This document shows, piece after piece, positions 1-12,616 of a stretch of DNA of 64,000 nucleotides; position 1 is the first letter of the stretch; each line of letters starts with the position of its first letter. Origin of the DNA: Telmatactis stephensoni (Eukaryota; Cnidaria; Anthozoa; Actiniaria; Isophelliidae). The position numbers were made by a program, and so were the translations under genes. The DNA is taken from contig JALIZF010001889.1 in assembly GCA_029948255.1 (NCBI GenBank), forward strand, positions 310,001-374,000, written 5' to 3'. A model generated the notes under the pieces. That model saw only the letters and a program-made list of their open reading frames with translations, did not search any database and was not told where the DNA came from.

Positions 1-34
1 GCCCCTGGCAACTGTCCGATTACAACTGATTACA

Positions 35-170
35 GGACAGTCTCTCGACCAATCAGATAGGAAGATATTGTAATAGTTATGATTATTATTATTGTAATAG
101 TTATGATTAACGCTAAAATAGGACAGTCTCTCGACCAATCAGATTCGAGGATGTTGTAATAGTTATGATT
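35..170. repeat. Two-copy tandem repeat, 86-bp period
   Basis: A segment starting GGACAGTCTCTCGACCAATC occurs at 35 and again at 121, each followed by a TTGTAATAGTTATGATTA-type tail. The two copies differ by a few substitutions. No gene is visible in the first 600 bases. Confidence 0.7.
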
Positions 171-613
171 ACACATTTGACGGCGCGTTCAGTATATGCT
201 ACAATACAGAACTTAAGCAACATTAGCAAGACGGCAACAGCTTAAGCTGTTAAAAATTAAATATCAACCATTCTACGAATCTACAACGTGAAAAGTCCAA
301 ATTTCACGCTCTGTAAAGGACGGGAACTTGAGGACGTAAACAAAAGCTTGGTATTTTGCGTTGTCACTTGCATTTCGTGGCTCACATGCCGTATTCTTCC
401 TCATGCGATTTTGCTTAGCCTGATGCTGTAGACGGTCACAGTGATTATGTATCTGTGATAACGAAAATAATTGCAATATATTATCTTTAATGAGCCCAGA
501 AGGTTTCCTAACTTGCTTATTGTGTGTGGAAACGAAAACTAAATGTTTGCTTCAGATGTTAAAACTGTTCTCACTGACATGTTTAATTTTCCGCATACCA
601 TCATAGAAAAACC

Positions 614-854
614 TAGCCTCCTCCGCAGGCAACTCCTTTTATCTCTTGGGCTTCCTGTTGCAAAGAAGAGAGACTGGGAGCGAGCCAAAAAAGATGAGGG
701 GGGAGGGGGTCAGGGGGAAAGGAAAAAACGGGAGGACTCCTCATTTTTTCTCCTTCCTCTCGTCCCCAGTCTTCCTCTCTTCTGGTTTCTAGTTTCCCTC
801 TCCTCATTTTCCACAGGAAATCCAATAGAAAGGAGTAGCCTGCGGAGGAGGCTA
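614..854. mobile_element. Short inverted-repeat element with 9-bp target duplication
   Basis: The termini are inverted repeats beginning TAGCCTCCTCCGCAGGC. The element is flanked by identical 9-bp copies of AGAAAAACC at 605-613 and 855-863. The interior is a purine/pyrimidine-strand-biased stretch (GGGGGAGGGGG then TCCTCC tracts). A 9-bp duplication with TIRs is typical of Mutator-like elements, so a non-autonomous MULE is the best guess. Long reading frames across it on both strands are by-products of the palindrome. Confidence 0.75.
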
Positions 855-863
855 AGAAAAACC

Positions 864-1660
864 ATCGTCCGTATCTCTCTGGGATTTCCTCAGAGGACCC
901 CCGTGATGATAAAGCTTGGAGGGCAGCTGTGATAATAGGATCATACTCATTAATAATTTTCATATAACTTGATAGAATTTGTAACTACGATTCTATGACA
1001 ACCAAACTCCTTACTACAACAGTAGGTAGTAGTTGATCTTAATTTTTACACATTTATTAACCTTCACAATAATGGTCAATAAGAAGGCTTTCATTTATTA
1101 GCGCATCGGGGAGGGAGGATTGGGGCGGTGGGGTGGGGAATGGAAGTGGAGGGGAGGTTGTTTGAAACTCCAATGAAATATAGGGGAAATATAGGTGGGC
1201 CGGGTTATTAAATTTTTGCTTATCATGGAGGGGGATACCCTGGGTACCAGAGGCCCGAGAGGGATTGGGGGGGGGGGGGGGGGGGTTGGGGAGAAAGAGA
1301 GGGGGAGGGGGCCTCTGGTCACACGAGCCGTTAACCTCACTTTCATGAGTTCAAAATCTGAACTCTGAATTTCATTGGTTGACAAGGTTTATGTGAAAGA
1401 AACAGCAAAGTGATTGGTTGATCGTGATGACTGGTATCGAAACCGATTTTACAAGCCTTACAAAACAAAGATGGCATCTGACACGGGCGACGAAAAGCTT
1501 TTCTTCCCTCTTGAACGAAGAGAAGCCGTAGGAACGTCACTAGAAAAGTGTACGAATAGTTCGGAATTGATTCGGAATCAGTTAAGTGAGTTCAAGAACA
1601 AGCCTTACTGAGTTTTACTCGGAGAAGAGATGTGTTACTTAGTCATTCACTGATTTCGAT
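864..1660. other. Intergenic stretch with G-rich low complexity
   Basis: No convincing gene. It contains a G-rich tract (about 1,108-1,315) including an uninterrupted run of about 20 G at 1,266-1,285, which could form G-quadruplexes and is prone to assembly error. Short frames at 1,343-1,611 show no family resemblance. Confidence 0.5.
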
Positions 1661-1674
1661 CCCTGGAAGAGCAA

Positions 1675-1860
1675 ACGGCCCGGGTGGGGAGGGGGGGTGG
1701 TACTCCTCTATATTTGCTATACGGGTATGTGCCGCGCTATAGGGTATGGTTTTTTGGCTTTTTGGCTTGGATAGGGTATGGTTTTTGTCTGGGATAGGGT
1801 TAGTCTGGGATAGGGGTAGGTTTTGGTCGGTTTTAGTCTGGGATAAGCTACGCTTTCTGT
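1675..1860. repeat. Diverged partial copy of a GGGTATGTGCCGC-type repeat
   Basis: It contains a C/G-rich lead followed by CTATACGGGTATGTGCCGC and then several GGGATAGGG-type short repeats. The same phrase (TATACGGGGACGTGCCGCC) begins the palindromic element at 52.24 kb, so this appears to be a truncated member of that family. Confidence 0.45.
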
Positions 1861-2832
1861 CGACACAGAAAAAATGTAAATTCCATTCAAAAGTTAGTAA
1901 ATATTGATTTCAATCAGATTACAGATTCTGAAAACTTTTAATTACTTCCTGTCTGTTATTTTAGAGCTTAACACGTCATAAGGGTAAAAACCTATTTACT
2001 CCATTATTTTTAGATAATTTCTTCATTTGTTTTCATACATTGTCCAAGTGATGCAATCTCGGCAAACCGCGTAGAGTGATATCGAGTACCAATGAAACAC
2101 TGTTCATGTTTTACCACTAACGTTTTGTTCTTACATTGATATGATTGCTGCGAGCGAAAGGAGTAGCGACAATAATTTTGACGGTGGGGGCTTCTTGTTG
2201 ACATAGCTGCAATACAACTCGACTGTTTGGATTTTCCGAACGATGACTTGACGTCATCGAAATGAGAAAATATTCATGCATGGCCAGCGGTAGCCTTTAT
2301 GAAACTGTGTGAGCGAGAAGCGAGTAGTCACACTGTCGACCCTCGATTTTTGCAGCGATTTTCCAAGGGTGGTTTGAGGTCATCTAAATGAAATAATAAT
2401 GCTAATGCATGAACAGTAAGTCTATGAGGTTCTTGAGATAAATGTTATCTTGTCAAAGCGAGCTGACTTTTTTACGGTTTATTTTTTTACGTGAAAGTAT
2501 TCATAAAGGTCACGATCACGCTATGTCGAGGAAGACAGTGCATGTTTTTCAATGAGATCTTTAGCGGTCTTATGTGCTCAATACCGTCCTGTTTATATGG
2601 AAATGGAGTCGCTGTGCTCTAAATTGCCCACTTTAGAAACGAGTTGGGGACTAGGGCGAGTTTGTTGGGTGCACAAAGTCTCATGGGATCGTTACTAGGG
2701 ACACGTTTGATCTCCAGCTCTGAGTACAGTGTTTAGAGTGTTTCACCATGAATACAAGTAATTACGGGGTGCCTGGGTTGAAATTTCAGCTTCGTTAGTT
2801 TTTGCCTTCATTCCAAAATCGCAGTCATGTCC
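1861..2832. other. Intergenic, nothing recognised
   Basis: AT-rich sequence with no reading frame above about 65 codons, no splice-supported exon and no clear inverted repeat. Confidence 0.5.
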
Positions 2833-2836
2833 TTAA

Positions 2837-5800
2837 GGATACACGGGACACAAAATCGCTTCAAATTACTAATTTTTAGAAAACGTGCTGTAAGGATAAT
2901 TAGGGTATAATCTTTCATTTTATAAGAGAAGCAAATTAAAAAGTTTTTCGCAAAGCGAGTTATTTCAAAAAATAATCACCCCTGTGTAAATACACCTTAA
3001 TCCTTTGAAAGTTAAAATCATGCTTTTCTCGGGAAGAGTTTTTAGATAAAAATGCAACTTTAAAAGGTTTATTCTCCCTCGGAAATTAATCAATTTCAAT
3101 GATATTTGGCAAGTTGATTCAAAAGATATTCATCTTCCAAAGTGTGTCTGCGTTTCCTATTTTTTCTATTCTTTCTTTAGATATGAGGCATTTTGTGAAG
3201 ACGGTCCCTAAAAACACGTATGTCGAACTTCAAAATTCAATTAGAAAAGAATGGAGCGTTAATTAAAAAAACCCAGACACCCTTTGCGAGATCAATGTTG
3301 GCAAAACAAGGTGGAATAAAAATTTGATCCATCCATACAAAACGGATGGAGAATAAACTTCAAATTCCGAGACTGCGCATTTTTTTCGGTACTTGATAAT
3401 TCCCAAATTAATCAGTTTTATGGGGAAAAGATATAAGATATGTAAACTTTGGTCTTTAGGCTTTTAGAAAATGTATATTTTATTAGGAGTTAACGTAAAG
3501 TAAGCGCGCCACTAGCATATAGAGAATTTGTCTGCGCATGCGTGTATTTTTGATTTTTAAATCTTTTGCATGTTGAATGTGGGAATTTTATTCTGACATC
3601 AAACATTTCATTGGCAATCTCATTCTTCGAAATTATGTTCAAGTGCCCAAATGGTGATACGTAAGCAGTCTACCTACCGCTAGAGCGTTGTGGATAATTA
3701 TTTTAATCGAAGGCAATGCAGATGGATAAATATCACGGGTCAAACTCAGGCCAAAAGTGGAGAAAGGACCAGAACCTCGTACTTTCGAGTACAATTTTGG
3801 GCGCTAAGTTCAAAAATAAGATAAAGCTGTTAGTAGAAGTTATTACTGACTTGTTAAAGTATGGATTCAATGTGATAAGGACGTGTAAGGCTTCCGCGAT
3901 CATCAAATAATTCGCCATGCTGTTGACCTCAATAAAGCACTTTTTGGCTCGAAAATGTCGCATATCATATTCAAACTCGAAATACAAGAACTTGTAGAGC
4001 GTGCACCAAAAAAATTATTAAAACATGAGCTTTTTCCATGTTTAATTTTTGTAACTCAAAGCTTTCTCGGACATAAAACGTAGTCCGCGGGAAAGATTGC
4101 AAGCAGTTTTGGAAGCGTGGTTTAAAGCACGTATTTACTCAAGTCAACATGCGAATTCCAGCGAGCGATAATTCTTCAAGAATTATATACAAACTAGACG
4201 CACACGTGCGTTCACTCGTGTCCCTGGAGCCCTTTTTAAGAGAGGCTCCAATGACCGGCCCCGTTCGTACTCTTCCCCGAGCCGTTTCACGCATTCTTCA
4301 CCATTCCGGGAAATAGCTAACCGTAACATAATGACCTTTTTTGAATCGGCTAACTTAAACAAAAAAATTCTTGATTAGTCAGTTTGTCTGTCAACATATA
4401 AGTGTTTGCCTTTGTCTTTCTATTATCATGCATGTGTATTAGATATATCTCCAACATGCAAAAATATACCAGTTTATTCAACTTCTTATTTCACTATATA
4501 TCTCAATTGTTTGCTGTAAAGACTTCTACAACGGCATATTTGACACAATAACAAATCGTGTATTTTTTCGTTCATGTTTCGGATGTTTTATATATGAACT
4601 AGACGCACACGTGCGTTCACTCGTGCCCCGGGAGCCCTCTTCCCCGAGCCGTTTCACGCATTCTTCACCATTCCGGGACTGATAGTTAACCGTAACATAA
4701 GACCTTTTTTGAATCGGTTAACTTAAACTATACTAGCCTAATTGACATTTAGTGAGTGCTGCCTAATATTGTTTTTCCTTATACAATAAACCGATTGCTC
4801 AAGGTTGTTCGCTTCAGAAATCGAAGCGCGAAATAAAATGCATGATTACTACAGAATATGCAAAAAATATTTCCAAAGAACTGGTATGTATTTTGTTTTC
4901 AAATACCTCATTTTACATGCGACTACCATTAGCTTTTACAAACTATTACATGACGCCGGATTGCTGTCATCTTGTCTTTCACGCCGTTGTATGCCCTTTG
5001 CCCCGCTCTATTTGAAACTAAATCTTGATAAACATTAGATCTGTCGTGAAGATGCGAAAAGCACGAGGCGATGCAAGGCAATTTAAAGGCACCAGATGAA
5101 CTATTTAAGCTACTATTTACCGTAATTATTACTTCGAAAGATAGTATAAGAAATTGTAATATATTGAATTGAATATAATAACAAATGGCAGTGTTTTCAA
5201 AGCATTACATGAAGTAATCAGTTGACACTCAACGATGAGAAGACGCATAAGGTTTTATAGTGTAGGCTTGCAAAGCATGGTGGTAAGAAGTAATTTTGCA
5301 TTGTGGGATAGCAAGAACAAAGAAATCTATTGTTTTTTGCGACACTCGCTAAGCATTGTGGTCGTATCCAAATCTCGATTTTAGCTAGCTACTGAAATAG
5401 GATCGCTGCCTTGCTGCGCTCGCTCAGGCTCGCTCCGCTGCGGCAGCAAAAAGAATATCTGATTAGTCAATTTGTCTGTCATTGCTTCTATTATCATGCA
5501 TAGGTATTGTATATCTCCGACATGCAAAAATATTCCCCGCGAATATACCAGTTTTATTATTATTTTTATTTTACTATGTATCTCAATTGTTTGCTGTAAA
5601 AAACTTCTACAACGGTGTTTTTGACACAATAACAAATCGTGTATTTTTCGGACGGTTTATATATTGAATAAAAGACGTTACGTGACCAAACGCGAAATAC
5701 AAGGTCAATGGAACCTAATTCCATGCAATGGTCTCCGATTATTAAAATTCAGTACAAAAACCTCTCAACTGATCTCTTGAATGCTTGAATGAGGAATATA

Positions 5801-6912
5801 ATTGACTTGCTTCTATGTATGTTCGTTTAGCAACATGTAGGATGAGAAATTCGTAGATTTCCAGCTCAAAAAGAGGAATCACTTCTTTATCGCGTCTCGA
5901 GAGCTTCGGTTTCAAGTACTCCAATTAGAATTGGATATTTGGTCAAAGTATTGGAGATGAAGCTCAAAATAACAGCCCATTCTGAAGCTCTCATGAGTGT
6001 CTAGGTATATCTCGAGTTAAAAGCTCCATTTTATGATGTATTATTCCTAGAAGAGCCTGTCTCTGAAAGCTATTTTCTTTGTAGTCGGCCATCTTGCATT
6101 CCTAAAGTTCCTCACTGGCGTTCACTACGAAGAGTAGGTGATGAATGAAGGGCATTGTTTCTTACGCTCTTAACCAATCAGGAGTGCATCACGTCACCGA
6201 TTGCGCAAGAATGCCGCATTCTCGTGGACGACGAGAGGAAAAAAAACATTTGCAGTTTATAACTCGTTCCCGGCCTAAAGGCCTGGGCACGAGTAATAAA
6301 AGACGTTACGTGACCAAACGCGAAATACAAGGTCAATGGAATCTAGTTTCATGCCATTCCGATATTAAATTAAAATTCAGTACAAAAACCTCTCAAGATC
6401 TCTTGAATGCTTGAATGAGGAATATAATTGACTTGCTTCTATGTATGTTCGTTTAGCAACATGTAGGATGAGAAATTCGTAGATTTCCAGCTCATAGGAA
6501 ATAGTCTTTATCGCGAGGGCATTGTTCCAAGTACTCCATTTAGAGTTCGATATTTGGTCAAAGTATTGGAGATGAAGCTCAAAATAATAGCCCATTCTGA
6601 AGCTCTTATAAGTATATAGGTATATCTCGAGTTAAAAGCTCCAAATTACATTGTTCTACTGCAGGAAAAGCCACAACTATTATCCACAACGCTCTAGCGG
6701 TAGGTAGACTGCTTACGTATCAGCATTTGGGCACTTGAACATAAATTCGAAGAATGAGATTGCCATTGAAATGTTCGATGTCAGAATAAAATTCCCACAT
6801 TCAACATGCAAAAGATTTTTAAACCCAAAATACACGCATGCGCAGACAAATTCTCCATATGCTCGCGCCACTAGGATTCAAAGTGAAGTACTCGATTGTG
6901 TCCCGTGTATCC
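2837..6912. mobile_element. TTAA-flanked foldback element with nested insertions
   Basis: The ends are inverted: GGATACACGGGACACAAAAT at the left and its complement at the right (GTGTCCCGTGTATCC). Both are bordered by TTAA (2,833-2,836 and 6,913-6,916), the target duplication expected of piggyBac-type elements. The arms are also recognisable further in: about 3,510-3,705 is inverted at about 6,665-6,875 (the GCAGTCTACCTACCGCTAG phrase). The centre is filled by rearranged copies of another repeat family (see 4,192-6,660). No transposase is visible. Confidence 0.65.
4192..6660. repeat. Nested, rearranged copies of the ACTAGACGCACACGTGCG / ACTCGTGCCCAGG family
   Basis: Copies begin with ACTAGACGCACACGTGCGTT at 4,193 and again near 4,600. 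A copy ending in the complementary terminus GGCCTGGGCACGAGTA occurs near 6,297. The block around 5,666-5,920 recurs at 6,296-6,480. The complete form of the family is at 56,836-57,821 and 17,397-18,366. Here several truncated copies lie inside an older TTAA element. Confidence 0.6.
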
Positions 6913-6916
6913 TTAA

Positions 6917-7435
6917 CACGCATGCGCGAACTTTTCTACGCACAACTCATGTGATCTGGTAATGGCGGAGAAAGCGAAGCTTCAGCGACTGAAAGTAAGC
7001 ACAAATACTATGGATCAAAATACGCTCAAAACACATACAAAATATGTAAACACCGTTCGTGGTAGACACACACTACAAGAGGTCGAGCGTTTTCGGAACG
7101 GGTCAGTGCGAACATTTAAGAGTGAACCTTATCGAGAGTCATGCAACATCACAGCTATCTATGAGTGAACCTATCGATAATATATCAAAATAATCTAATA
7201 CTGATCTAAATAACCATCTATGTAAGCATCGCCGTCGATTTACACGTGATCGTGAGCCAAGCAGAATATACCGATAAGAACTTTGACTCTATAAGAAACA
7301 GGAGAGAAAGGTTAGAAATTGTCTATGCACGTATTCTTTCATGTATACCTTCATCATCTGACAGTGTACTGCTTACATGTCAATGTTAGAAAACAATAAA
7401 ACGACAATTTTGTATAATTGTTGTGGAAGAATTCG
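6917..7435. other. Intergenic, short unassigned frame
   Basis: A 68-codon frame at 6,962-7,168 starts with an ATG in a fair context and has a basic composition, but matches nothing I recognise. It has no splice signals that would make it a convincing exon. Confidence 0.3.
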
Positions 7436-7439
7436 TCAA

Positions 7440-8190
7440 AGTATATATAAGAAAGATGAATTATCGAGCTAGTCGATATTTAACAATGTTTTAATTCCTT
7501 GTAACAAACTGCACTTGCAATAGTGAGACCCATGTAGCAAATTACTACAAATATAAATTAAATAGAGGCATAGATGAAAAAATCCTGGTCCTGCTCCAAT
7601 ACATTGACTCTAGCAAAACAATAACAGCACCATATAGCCAAGGTAATGAGTTGGTATATGGACAAAATTCAGGACAACAATGCGTTGCAATGAGTTTGTG
7701 CTTTTGATTTACAATAAAAAGCAAGGAATCAATTCTTCCAATGATCTCATGTCAATTATAGATATTAGAAATCAACGGTATTCAGGTTTGTATCAATTTG
7801 CCAGACAGTCTTTTTTAATGCAGACGGGATTATCTCCAAGTTTAAATGTGTTTGAGACTGACTATGAACTTAAATATAGTGAAAGCTACACTGGTACTAT
7901 ACAACAAGAGACTACAATAGAAGGATATCAATACTGTACTTCCTTACAAAGAGCCTTCGAATCACTTATGGCTGAAAACTACACCGATTTTGTATTAACA
8001 ATAGGGTGCACTGCTGTATGCTATCTATAGTAACAGTAATGTGGGGTTCAAAGTATTTGATTCTCATGCAAGGGATTTATATGTTAGAAGCCATGCCCAA
8101 GGTACATGTGTACTGCTTGACGTATTGTCTCTTAGTGACTTAGTACTATATTTTCAGAGTATACATAACAATAATGTTTGAGGTCAAATG
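7440..8190 (+). pseudogene. Decayed C76-like cysteine peptidase fragment
   Basis: Read across frames, the stretch gives a GQQC-type catalytic cysteine block (about 7,655-7,700). A one-base frameshift follows near 7,705, in the T-run after the cysteine block. A clean 116-codon frame (7,680-8,030) comes next, and after its stop there is a block with an FDSHARD motif (about 8,050-8,090) followed by GTCVLLDV-like residues. The Cys block plus a downstream Asp-Ser-His block is the layout I recall for herpesvirus-tegument-like C76 peptidases. These occur in transposon-encoded proteins of invertebrates. Frameshift and stops make it a relic. Family assignment is from memory, and what carried it here is unknown. 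Confidence 0.5.
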
Positions 8191-9855
8191 TATACGGATA
8201 AATGAAGTTCAAAATAGCATGCTTTCTCAAAGCATTGTGAATAAAGCTATAGCACTCTCTTTGCTACTCTATCATGAAACCATGTAATTGCTAGAATAAA
8301 AACACATTATCTAATATATATATATATATATTGTGGACTATGGAAAAAACTGCAGGATCAATCAACTTGAAATTTAGAAGATAACAAGCTATCACCAGCT
8401 AATTTACCAAGAACTGTACATGTGTGTGGAACTGAAGTATTAAAATTAGAATAATTTACTTGAGAGTGAAGGAGAATTGATTGATTCACTTCAAAGCAAA
8501 TTAATCCTTCAGAATGACATAATAAACAATAATAGTGAATGCAAAGGGTTTTTGATATCATTTTCCTCTTATTATATCAGTCAGATCTTTAAACTCACAA
8601 AAGATCCAAATATTTGTATTCCCTCTTGCTTTATAATAAAAGAGAAACACCCTCCATTCAATATATTAAAAACATGTATGGAACCGCTTCACTTGTTGAT
8701 GCCATCAGATCCAAAATATACAAGAGAAATGTAACTTTCCAGGGGATTACAAAATACAATTTGGTTCATGTTCACGCATGTAATATTGTTGACAATAATG
8801 AAAGAAAAAAGGTTGATAAAGAATCATAGACAAAAACAAAACTATGAAGCAATGGTGCCACCAAAGAACAAAAGAACAAAATAATTCTGGAGAAAAAACA
8901 GGCTAGAGATATGGAAAAATAAACAGGAAACACAGAAAAGATGATCGTAACAATACAAAATTATGGATTTTGCTTAGAAAGAAGAGCTGTTTTAAAAACA
9001 AATTAGCACACCTTAAATCTATGGATTTATGTATTTATGATGATGCTTACAAAACTTAATAACCAATTTCTGCACTCGCTTTTCTAGTCAGTGACGCGGG
9101 CTACGTCTATGATCTATGTCTATGATCTACAAATCCCAGACAAGTCGAGAGACGAGCTGTACCCCTCTTACCAAGCTTGGTGTTAATTAAGGTCTTCATG
9201 ACGACGTAGATCAGACTTTACGTAAGGACACACTTGGTACAAAGAGCAACATTTGAAAGTAGAAAAGTTCATCGTTGACACGAAGGATTGTATAACTGTA
9301 GCGCAAAATAATTTAGAAGAGCAAGTCGAGAAGTCTGCATCACCACTTGGAACAACAAAGTCATCTCAAACGAAGTTTTGAAAATTTTATGGCGTCAAGA
9401 GTGTGCCAATAAGGGGAGAGAGTTTTTTACAACAATTATTTGAGACAAAGTTAAAAACTCCTTATCAAACGGGGCAACAGAACGAGGGCGCGCGCCGAAA
9501 CGCGTCAGCAGTGTGCATGTCTATCCTCTTATTAACACACTCTAATCAATCAATCAGATTGCGAGATCTATTAGTATCAAGTGTTGTAAAATTACCAATC
9601 GCATGTAGATAAAAACAAACGTACAAACAAAACCATTTTGCAGACCTATTTCAATATAAGTCGAGCAATGGATCATTGTAATTTTATCTACAAATTCTAA
9701 GAACAGTCGTGAACAGTTCTAAGAACAGAAATTTAGGACTATGTTGAAAGAAAGAAAGAAAAAAAGAAAAGGTTGTGGAATGGGAACAAAAATAAAGAAA
9801 TTAAAAGAAAATATAGGAAAAAAGTGTGTTCAAGCTTGGATAGCTACATTGCTTC
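8191..9855. other. Intergenic, possible remains of the same transposon
   Basis: It includes a (TA)n run near 8,313-8,331 and overlapping frames at 8,477-8,829 with no recognisable domain. These may be further debris of the element that carried the peptidase fragment. The rest is AT-rich without identifiable content. Confidence 0.35.
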
Positions 9856-9862
9856 TCCTTAC

Positions 9863-9892
9863 CAGGTTCCACTTCAGATGTTTCAATCGTCT
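9863..9892 (-). CDS. Candidate 30-nt phase-1 microexon
   Basis: On the minus strand it is bounded by TTTTTACTTACAG and GTAAGG. With phase-1 ends it reads x-T-I-E-T-S-E-V-E-P-x, a multiple of three with both flanks in phase 1. A similar microexon lies at 61,338-61,370 (core K-T-S-E), and the large minus-strand gene has an 18-nt phase-1 microexon. The plus strand also shows an acceptor (TTACCAG) and a donor (GTAAGT) here, but encloses 29 nt, so strand is not certain. No adjoining exons were found nearby. Confidence 0.35.
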
Positions 9893-9957
9893 CTGTAAGT
9901 AAAAAATAATAATGATAGCATTTATCATCAATATGCATACTACTGAACTACAATATA

Positions 9958-10711
9958 CCTGACGTAGTCAATCGAACAAATCCGAACAAAATATCAATCG
10001 AACTCAATCGAACACCAATCGTTCGATTGGTTGCCGATTGGTTCGGCACTCGAACACAATCGAACGAGAACTTTACTGTGAGTACGATTTCCGAACAAAA
10101 TCGAACTTCAACCAATCAAACTGATTGGATTGTTCGATTTTGTTCGGTAAATATATATGGCCGCTAGATAACGTAAATAAGGCACCAAAGAACGTTAAGT
10201 CAACAGTCAACAATGCTTTCATCATTTTATTAGCCTCTATATATGAACTCGATTCATTTATATTTTGGCAATATTTAAATTCCAAAATGAACAGTAATGA
10301 CATTACTACGATTTTCAAATCATCCGAACTCGGATATCTAAACACCCCTAAATAGAACTCACTTAGATATACCTGATGCTATTGGCCAGAGAATTGGTAC
10401 AAGTTCCCGTTGCAAGTGCCCAAGTTGACCTCTGTCATCAACCACTTTTAATGCCCGTCCTTTTTCTCCTACTTTTTTCACCTCAAGCTGTAGTGTAATA
10501 GGTTTGCAGTGTTGCCTAACAGCGACCCTGCAATACTGTTCGATTTGGTTCGATTGCCTTATAGTTCGATTTCCAAACGTTCGATTTTGTTCGATTGCTA
10601 AAGCTTTGCTGTGAGTACGATTGTGTCCGATTTCCCAACCAATCGAAAATCAATCGAACGATTGATGTTCGATTGAGTTCGATTGCCGAATGTTCGATTG
10701 ACTACGTCGGG
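9958..10711. mobile_element. AATCGAAC-rich inverted-repeat element with 6-bp duplication
   Basis: The ends CCTGACGTAGTCAATCGAAC and their complement (GTTCGATTGACTACGTCGGG) are flanked by AATATA at 9,952-9,957 and 10,712-10,717. Both subterminal regions are made of many short AATCGAAC/GTTCGATT units in both orientations, and the middle 400 bp is unremarkable. No transposase is encoded. The dense octamer repeats could be binding sites for the mobilising protein. Confidence 0.7.
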
Positions 10712-11181
10712 AATATAACATTCTCAGATCAAATTTAATAGAAATTTTATTGATCAACTAAAGCGCCTTTTATGATAGGCACATCCACAATAAAGAGCAC
10801 GGAAGCAATAAACCATGTACATCCAGAGGGCCTTTCGTCCTCAAGATCATGTATAGCCTCATTGCCGATCGGTTCGAGGTATTTAGTTGGCTTATTATAT
10901 GATCGACGGGATTTTCACACAGACGCAATCCCAATGGATATAATCGTTGGCATTTCAACAATCTGAAACTTTGAGAGTTACGTTTAGAACCGTATTGCCA
11001 AACCGAACCGTTTAATTTAAAAATCTAGTTTAGAATTTTGTTTCTTGGAAGGAAAATGAAAGGCTGTTGAAACATTGTCTTGTTCACAAACACGACGCTC
11101 AGTTAAGCGTTAAGTCGAATTACCAGCCCGAAGGAATGGACGTATCAAGACGTTGACGCGGAACTGTTTTGTGGAACATTA

Positions 11182-12240
11182 GGACTAGTTCAAACGCGCG
11201 CATCTCACATGTGCCGAATTCAATTCCTATTTTGGTCGATTATAATAATTAAATACGGCATTTGATTCAAACGTCGAGTTCAGTGTTGCCGAATTAATTG
11301 CAAGCTTTTAAATTTTGCCGTTATTTGATATCATATTTTAGTCGTACAGTCAGTTAATTCAACATCACTTTGACTTTTTTAACCAATTAACGTAGTTTTT
11401 TAGAAATAGGGTTCACCATATTCTAGATATCTGTCCTTTCCCGCAAAAGAGCCTCCAAAATACAAGTATAATTATGTCATGTATATGTATTTGGCTTGAA
11501 TCTCCGGTCATTTTGTATTTATTTATTTATTTACAGATTCAGCTAACAAACTTACAAGTTAGTTACACTAGGTGGACAAAACAATAGGACACGTAGTCCC
11601 TACTTAGGTTTAGCCACCCGCCCCACCCCCGATAAGAATCTAGCTGTGATCTTTTATAACCGCCAAAAGAAAGGTGTAAATATTTGAGTCTTCAGCCGCA
11701 ATCACACTGTCTAAAAGTTTGCTAAATCCAGTAATTAAGAACTCTACTAAGCAGTGGTGCTGCGCATGACAATTAGGAAAGCCCGGTGAATTCTGGGTAA
11801 TAATTGAAGACTAACACTGGTCTAATACCTTAATGCATTACATTAAGCACATGTAAAATGCGACATCTAAATCAACTGTCGAACCAAAGTTTTGTCTTGG
11901 ACAGCTTCAGTCGCAGATTCGACTGGAAGTCGTATTTAATTAAATTTGAAACTGTCGAATTTTATTGATTCAAATGTCGTATATTTCACATGCATGTAAT
12001 TCTTGAATTGCATAGGCCATTTGCATAATGCCGTCATATACTACAACTACCAGAATGCTTTGCCCACTTTCTTTTGTAAAATAATTAGTGCCAATTGTTC
12101 TACTATTCTCAAAAGGGAATAAAAATCTGAATAAGAAAGGAAATTCGTAGAGCATGCCCATTCTGGTAGTTGTCGTAAAATGACGCCATCGTGCAAATGG
12201 CCTATTCGGCGCATGTGAGATGCGACGTTTGAACTAGGCC
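11182..12240. mobile_element. Harbinger-like non-autonomous element (TTA duplication)
   Basis: The inverted ends are GGACTAGTTCAAACGCGCGC at the left and the near-complement ending GTTTGAACTAGGCC at the right, flanked on both sides by TTA. A 3-bp TTA duplication with GG-starting TIRs is the usual PIF/Harbinger pattern. The interior has many GTCGAA motifs and no transposase frame. Confidence 0.6.
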
Positions 12241-12616
12241 TTACACAGGCAGCCCAAGCTCAGCTCCTTTTCGTTCTAGTTTTTCGCAGACAAACCTATA
12301 ACCAGACATTTGTTTGGCTATAACGCAGGATAGTTCACAAACGTGTCAACGTGTTCGAATCCGGGACGAATGATCTCTCAACTTTTTCATATTCTTTACG
12401 GCTCTAAGGGTTTTTAAAATATTGATTTGATCTCTTTATACTAATACTATTCATAACACTCGTAATGAGATGCAAAGATGAAATGACACGAAATAACATC
12501 CCCCGTGCAGCTAGATACAAATAGGCACGTGCCTCCCATGGGAATAATGCTATAAAATGCCAAATCCAAATGAATCACTCAGTTCTTGCTCAGTTCTAGC
12601 GGAACAGCGAACAGTG

